Positions 12,894-16,727 of a stretch of DNA of 16,727 nucleotides are shown here, piece after piece (the first letter of the stretch is position 1; every line of letters begins with the position of its first letter). This DNA is from CAYILC01 sp964364145 (GTDB taxonomy: Bacteria > Patescibacteriota > Microgenomatia > UBA1400 > UBA12028), in NCBI GenBank assembly GCA_964364145.1, contig CAYILC010000014.1, positions 1 through 16,727 of the forward strand, read 5' to 3'. The position numbers and the translations under genes are program-made. The notes below the pieces were generated by a model. The model was not told the DNA's origin. It did no database searches and saw only the letters and a program-made list of their open reading frames with translations.

Positions 12894-13199
12894 ATGGCAA
12901 CCAGCATGAATCCCTCCATAGTCCACCACATAGCACAACTCGCAAACATTCCTGTTACAGCAGATGAGGAAAAAAAGTTGGCGGATGGATTTTCTACTAC
13001 ACTTGGTGTTGTGGATGAACTTAAAAAAGTACATACGAAAGATATTGAGCCCACACATCAAGTGAGCGGCCTTGTCAATGTATTTCGAGAGGATATTGTT
13101 GATGCAGACCGAATGTTTACACAAGAGCAAGCCTTATCAAATGCGCCTGAGTCTCATAACGGTTTTTTTGTTGTCGAACAAATCTTGGATCAAGAATAA
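12894..13199 (+). CDS. gatC: Asp-tRNA(Asn)/Glu-tRNA(Gln) amidotransferase subunit C
   Basis: 101 residues, the normal size for GatC. The family pattern is visible: VHHIAQLANIPVTADEEKKL near the N-terminus, VDELKKVHTKDIEP (about 40-53) and the FREDIV motif (66-71). GatC is a small scaffold that wraps around GatA and stabilises its contact with GatB. The final TAA overlaps the ATG of gatA by one base (TAATG), so the subunits are translationally coupled. An in-frame ATG follows at codon 5; I kept the first. Confidence 0.92.
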   Translation: MATSMNPSIVHHIAQLANIPVTADEEKKLADGFSTTLGVVDELKKVHTKDIEPTHQVSGLVNVFREDIVDADRMFTQEQALSNAPESHNGFFVVEQILDQE

Positions 13200-14626
13200 T
13201 GAACACGCTGAATACACTCACACTGAAACAAACACTCGAAGGTCTCGCAAAAAAGACCTTGAGTTTGGGTGATCTCTATCGCGACCTCGATGCTGCTGTT
13301 ATAAAACATAATAAAGCGCTCAACATTTATCTCACTACAAATCCTCATGCCCAAAAAGATGCTATGGCTAACACAAAACTTCCGCTTACCGGTGTGCCGC
13401 TCGCAGTCAAAGACAATTTTTTAACTGTTGGTTTACGCACAACCGCATCTTCCAAAATGTTAGATAAATTTATCCCGCCGTATGAATCAACCGTCACGAA
13501 GCGATTAAAAAATGCCGGTGCGGTGGTCTATGGCAAAACCAATATGGATGCTTGGGCTCACGGTTCAAGTACCGAAACTTCGGATTACGGTCCAACAAAA
13601 AATCCGCGCAATCCTGAATATCTTCCAGGTGGATCATCCGGCGGAAGTGCCGCAGCAATAGCAGCAGACATGTGTATTGCAGCTATTGGCTCCGAAACAG
13701 CGGGTTCTATTCGCCAACCAGCCGCGTGGTGTGGCGTAGTTGGCCTCAAACCAACCTACGGGCGTGTAAGTCGTGCAGGTGTGGTTGCGATGGGATCATC
13801 CTTGGATTGTCCGGGCCCTCTTGGAAAAACCGTGGAAGATACTGCAATCTTGCTAGAACACATCGCCGGTCCAGACAAATATGACGGCACAACTTCGCCA
13901 CAACAGCCGCCAAAGTTTACCAATGCGCTTGGAAAAAGTGTTAAGGGCATGAAAATCGGCGTAACGTATCTTGATCACCCACACCTCAAAGGAACAGAAA
14001 CAACTGTTGCGATTGAAAAGGCTGCGAAGGTTTTGGAGTCTTTGGGCGCAGTGGTAACCCATATTCCTCTATCAACCGAACTTAAGCCAAACACAATACT
14101 TACTCCAGACTACGCAGTCGGCGTATATACGGTCGTACAGCGTGGAGAGGTGAGCAGTAATCTCGCGCGGTACGACGGCATTCGATACGGAAATGTTCGA
14201 TCGTTTTTAGGCGAGGAAGCACGTCGTCGTATCATGCTTGGAACCTTTACTCTTTCAAAAGGATATGCCGATCAATACTATGTCATGGCACAAAAGGTGC
14301 GCAGTGTGTACATCGAAAACTTTCGACAGTTGTTTGAAAAGTTTGATGTACTTATTTCACCAACATCGCCAGGATACGCGCAAAAACTTGGCGCAACGAA
14401 AGACAATCCGATGTTTGGAGAGCTAGAAGATTTACTGATTGAGCCAAGTTCTAACTCAGGATTACCAGGAATCAGCGTGCCGTGCCACCACGATGAACAT
14501 ACAAACTTGTATTTAGGCCTCAACATTATCGCCGCTCCATGGCAAGAAGAAAAAGTTATTCAAGTTGCACACGCATATGAACAGAATACAGACTGGAACC
14601 CATGGGCAAAAGAATCGCATGAGTAA
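13199..14626 (+). CDS. gatA: Asp-tRNA(Asn)/Glu-tRNA(Gln) amidotransferase subunit A
   Basis: 475 residues, amidase-signature family. The catalytic triad fits Lys71 (VPLAVKDNF), Ser146 in GGSSGGS and nucleophile Ser170 in GSETAGSIRQPA; the spacing matches the K-S-S spacing recalled from characterised GatA. The usual GSDTGGS is GSETAGS here, a mild variation. GatA hydrolyses glutamine and channels ammonia to GatB, correcting mischarged Glu-tRNA(Gln) and/or Asp-tRNA(Asn). It overlaps gatC by 1 nt and gatB by 8 nt. Confidence 0.96.
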   Translation: MNTLNTLTLKQTLEGLAKKTLSLGDLYRDLDAAVIKHNKALNIYLTTNPHAQKDAMANTKLPLTGVPLAVKDNFLTVGLRTTASSKMLDKFIPPYESTVTKRLKNAGAVVYGKTNMDAWAHGSSTETSDYGPTKNPRNPEYLPGGSSGGSAAAIAADMCIAAIGSETAGSIRQPAAWCGVVGLKPTYGRVSRAGVVAMGSSLDCPGPLGKTVEDTAILLEHIAGPDKYDGTTSPQQPPKFTNALGKSVKGMKIGVTYLDHPHLKGTETTVAIEKAAKVLESLGAVVTHIPLSTELKPNTILTPDYAVGVYTVVQRGEVSSNLARYDGIRYGNVRSFLGEEARRRIMLGTFTLSKGYADQYYVMAQKVRSVYIENFRQLFEKFDVLISPTSPGYAQKLGATKDNPMFGELEDLLIEPSSNSGLPGISVPCHHDEHTNLYLGLNIIAAPWQEEKVIQVAHAYEQNTDWNPWAKESHE

Positions 14627-15935
14627 TTTAACCCCGATCATCGGCATGGAAGTTCACATCGAACTAAAAACTGTAAGCAAAATGTTTTGCGGGTGCAAAA
14701 ACGATCCGTTCTTTGCTCCCAAGCCAAACATGTACACTTGTCCGGTGTGTTTGGGAATGCCAGGTGGTTTGCCTGTGGCCAATAAGACAGCAATTGAGTG
14801 GACGATGAAACTTGGTCTGGCATTAGGAAGCAAGATTGCGTTGTTTAGCAAGTTTGACCGCAAGCATTATTTTTATCCGGACTTGGCAAAGGGATATCAA
14901 ATTTCTCAATATGACCAGCCGTTATGTATTGGCGGCATTGTACAAACCGAGTTTGGCGATGTGCGTATTCGTCGCATTCATTTAGAAGAAGACACAGGAA
15001 AATTACAACACACCACAATCAACGGTAAAAAAGTTTCATTAATTGATTTTAATCGCAGTGGCGTTCCTTTAGTTGAAATTGTCACCGAACCCGATATTCA
15101 CTCTGCCAACCAAGCCAAAGCTTACGCAAAAAAGATTCAGCAAATTGTTCGCACCTTGGATATTTCTACTGCGGATATGGAAAAAGGTTCGATGCGGTTA
15201 GAGGCAAATATTTCATTAAGCACAGATCCTACAGTGTTGCCAACATATAAGGTTGAAGCAAAAAATATTAATTCGTTTCGTTTTCTAGAGCAGGCAATTA
15301 GTTTTGAGATTGAGCGACAGAGTTCGATTTTAGAAAAAGGTGAAACGCCTCGGCAAGAAACGCGCGGTTGGCATGAAGCCAAACATGAAACTACGGTACA
15401 GCGTGTAAAAGAAGATGCGGAGGATTATCGGTATTTCCCCGATCCCGATTTGCCGCCAATGCAGTTCATACAAAAAGAGGTTGAGGGTTTACGAGCACAG
15501 TTGCCAGAGCTTCCTGATCAACAGATGGAACGATATCTTGCGCTGGGAATTAAAAAAGAGTTTGCGCTTATTCTAAGTTCTGCAGACCATAACACAAAAA
15601 CTGTTGATGAAGCTCTAGCCTTGGTAAAAACAGCGAAGATCGAGGCAAATGTTATCGCTACAGTGATCGTCAATAAAAAACTCAACACCTTTACGATAAA
15701 ACCAGTAGACATTGTTAAGACAGCAAAGGAAACATATTCGTACGACGAAGTATCAGAAGACGAAATACAAAAAACTGTTCAAAAAATTCTTACAGAACAA
15801 CCAAAGGCAGTGGCGGACTATAAAGCAGGCAAGACACAAGTTATGGGATTTTTACTGGGCATGGTGATGAAAAGGCTAAAGAAAAAACTCGATCCACACA
15901 TTATTCAACAAGAACTTTTAAAATTGGTAGCTTGA
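14619..15935 (+). CDS. gatB: Asp-tRNA(Asn)/Glu-tRNA(Gln) amidotransferase subunit B
   Basis: 438 residues from the ATG at 14619 (overlapping the gatA end by 8 nt). An in-frame ATG at 14565 would add 18 residues unlike the family, since GatB normally begins just before IIGMEVHIEL. The zinc-type cysteines are in MFCGC and TCPVCLGMPGGLPV (C24, C26, C41, C44). Further motifs are FDRKHYFYPDLAKGYQISQY, HLEEDTGKL, DFNRSGVPLVEIVTEPD and EDYRYFPDPDLPP. The C-terminal YqeY-like helical tail ends in KTQVMGFLLGMVMKRLKKKLDP. GatB phosphorylates the misacylated aminoacyl-tRNA and amidates it with ammonia from GatA. It is a little shorter than the typical 470-480 residues, mostly in the linker before the tail. 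Confidence 0.96.
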   Translation: MSNLTPIIGMEVHIELKTVSKMFCGCKNDPFFAPKPNMYTCPVCLGMPGGLPVANKTAIEWTMKLGLALGSKIALFSKFDRKHYFYPDLAKGYQISQYDQPLCIGGIVQTEFGDVRIRRIHLEEDTGKLQHTTINGKKVSLIDFNRSGVPLVEIVTEPDIHSANQAKAYAKKIQQIVRTLDISTADMEKGSMRLEANISLSTDPTVLPTYKVEAKNINSFRFLEQAISFEIERQSSILEKGETPRQETRGWHEAKHETTVQRVKEDAEDYRYFPDPDLPPMQFIQKEVEGLRAQLPELPDQQMERYLALGIKKEFALILSSADHNTKTVDEALALVKTAKIEANVIATVIVNKKLNTFTIKPVDIVKTAKETYSYDEVSEDEIQKTVQKILTEQPKAVADYKAGKTQVMGFLLGMVMKRLKKKLDPHIIQQELLKLVA

Positions 15936-15961
15936 CATTCTTATTGATTCAAAGGCATATA
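15932..15961 (+). promoter_or_regulatory. Promoter of the HNH-like gene
   Basis: TTGACA (15932-15937) overlaps the gatB stop codon (TGA). An 18-nt spacer leads to CATATA (15956-15961), 6 nt before the ATG at 15968; TATAGT at 15958 is an alternative -10 with a long spacer. Leaderless type. Confidence 0.4.
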
Positions 15962-15967
15962 GTACAT

Positions 15968-16399
15968 ATGCCTTTTCGCGACGAACAACAAAAAATTATA
16001 ACTATTTCTTTTAGTGATCGTTTTGTTTCTATTCTTTTTCTACCTTTCACTCTCGCATTTAGTCAAGCTGTAGCTCAAGAAGTTAAAAGAAGAGATCACT
16101 TCAGATGCGTTGATTGCCATTCTAGCAAAAGACTCGTTGCTTCACACAAAAATCACGATCATGAAAATCCGGACGAATATGACAATCCCAATAATGGCGA
16201 AACACGTTGTGTGTATTGCGAGGTTGTTTATCATTTAAAACACTGGAACAGTCCAGAAAGTATCGGCCTTACGTTTGATCGCAACCTCGATGGTTTAGCA
16301 AAACAATGGATACTATTAAGAAGACGCGAGCAAAATGAACTTGCAAGTCGGTTTCCTAAGTCGGTTAGCCGGATTCGCCAGCAATGCTACAACCACTAA
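15968..16399 (+). CDS. Small HNH-like zinc-finger protein
   Basis: 143 residues from the ATG at 15968; an in-frame start at 15932 would overlap gatB and the promoter. The core has two CxxC pairs with a histidine-rich block between: FRCVDC (C47, C50), ASHKNHDH (H60, H63, H65), TRCVYC (C81, C84) and YHLKHW (H89, H92). This spacing matches HNH-type zinc-bound betabeta-alpha-metal proteins, many of them nucleases. The N-terminal 40 residues are hydrophobic-aromatic without a clear membrane span, and the C-terminus is basic (LLRRREQNELASRF). It may be a DNA- or RNA-binding protein or nuclease; no partner gene points to a role. It stands alone between gatB and dnaE. Confidence 0.7.
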   Translation: MPFRDEQQKIITISFSDRFVSILFLPFTLAFSQAVAQEVKRRDHFRCVDCHSSKRLVASHKNHDHENPDEYDNPNNGETRCVYCEVVYHLKHWNSPESIGLTFDRNLDGLAKQWILLRRREQNELASRFPKSVSRIRQQCYNH

Positions 16400-16406
16400 T
16401 TTTTCG

Positions 16407-16435
16407 TTGCTACCTTCGGTCTTTTTCTGTACACT
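16407..16435 (+). promoter_or_regulatory. Possible dnaE promoter
   Basis: TTGCTA (16407-16412, 4 of 6 to the -35 consensus), a 17-nt spacer, then TACACT (16430-16435), 11 nt before the ATG at 16447. No Shine-Dalgarno. Confidence 0.35.
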
Positions 16436-16446
16436 AATCCCTAGAT

Positions 16447-16727
16447 ATGTCCACGCATGACTTCGTTCATCTGCACGTTCACACAGAGTATTCGCTCCTG
16501 GATGGCCTAAGCAAAATTCCCCTCTTGATGGAACGCGCAAAAGCACAGCATCAAAAGGCTATTGCCATTACTGATCATGGCAATATGCATGGCGCGATCC
16601 ACTTTTATAATTACGCGAAGGAAAAAGGTCTCAAGCCTATCATCGGCATGGAGGCGTATGTTGCCGCAAATTCACATCTGGATAAACAGCCAAAGATGGG
16701 TGCCGATCAATACCACTTGTTACTGCT
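16447..16727 (+). CDS. dnaE: DNA polymerase III alpha subunit, N-terminal part (cut by window end)
   Basis: The reading frame from the ATG at 16447 is open to the window end (93 complete codons). It encodes the PHP domain that begins bacterial replicative polymerases: FVHLHVHTEYSLLDG (residues 6-20), the metal-site motif AITDHGNMHGAIHFY (39-53) and KPIIGMEAYV (62-71). The first HxH pair, the DHG motif and the conserved glutamate of GMEAY are all present. The family is secure; the C-terminal polymerase domains lie outside the window. Confidence 0.93.
   Translation, partial: MSTHDFVHLHVHTEYSLLDGLSKIPLLMERAKAQHQKAIAITDHGNMHGAIHFYNYAKEKGLKPIIGMEAYVAANSHLDKQPKMGADQYHLLL

Noticed and set aside
14565..14618. 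18-residue N-terminal extension of GatB
   Set aside because: It overlaps gatA deeply and precedes the normal GatB start at MSNLTPIIGMEVHIEL.
1..16727. CRISPR array or transposase
   Set aside because: No regularly spaced identical repeats of CRISPR length and no transposase, integrase or reverse transcriptase motif was seen in any frame.

Overview
This window looks like chromosomal DNA from a member of the Candidate Phyla Radiation (Patescibacteria), probably a metagenome-assembled scaffold. The signs are compact genes with overlapping or nearly touching ends, several starts with a -10 hexamer 6-8 nt before the ATG (leaderless style), tRNA genes without an encoded CCA, LysM and Ig-like surface proteins that are otherwise unrecognisable, an AMP-binding/GNAT-like fusion, a GatCAB amidotransferase operon, and 100 N at 1911-2010 that look like a scaffolding gap. 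UGA is used as stop (for example at the end of the BRO-family gene), so this is not a code-25 lineage. The lineage call is inference from gene content and layout only.

Layout. (1) 2-1583, plus strand: two SAM-dependent methyltransferases in a row, convergent with (2) a minus-strand membrane-anchored Ig-like protein (1590-2148) split by the gap. (3) tRNA-Thr(CGU) at 2207-2277. (4) 2354-6332 is an AT-rich accessory region between tRNA-Thr and tRNA-Gly: a BRO/DinD-like protein, a small P-loop kinase-like protein, two 85-nt intergenic repeats that flank the kinase gene, a stretch of nested inverted repeats, and an RloA/RloB-type ATPase plus TOPRIM pair (likely phage defence). It lies against the 3' end of tRNA-Gly. 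(5) 6262-7306, minus strand: one apparent transcription unit, tRNA-Asp, a small unknown protein, a LysM membrane protein, tRNA-Gly, with tandem palindromes next to tRNA-Asp. (6) 7348-10327, plus strand: an acyl-AMP ligase with a C-terminal GNAT-like domain, then a secreted protein. (7) 10355-11936: lemA-htpX behind a promoter that carries a CIRCE-like (HrcA) operator. (8) 11944-12810: an EamA/DMT transporter. (9) 12880-15935: gatC-gatA-gatB with overlapping ends. (10) 15968-16399: a small HNH-like zinc protein. (11) From 16447: the start of dnaE, cut by the window end.

The core functions are tRNA amidation (GatCAB), membrane protein quality control (LemA/HtpX), replication (DnaE) and surface chemistry (methyltransferases, LysM and Ig proteins). 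The parts most worth a second look are the region 3295-6332 (repeats, structured non-coding DNA, RloAB pair, tRNA-adjacent position), the CIRCE-like operator ahead of lemA-htpX, and the recurrent -10-to-ATG spacing.
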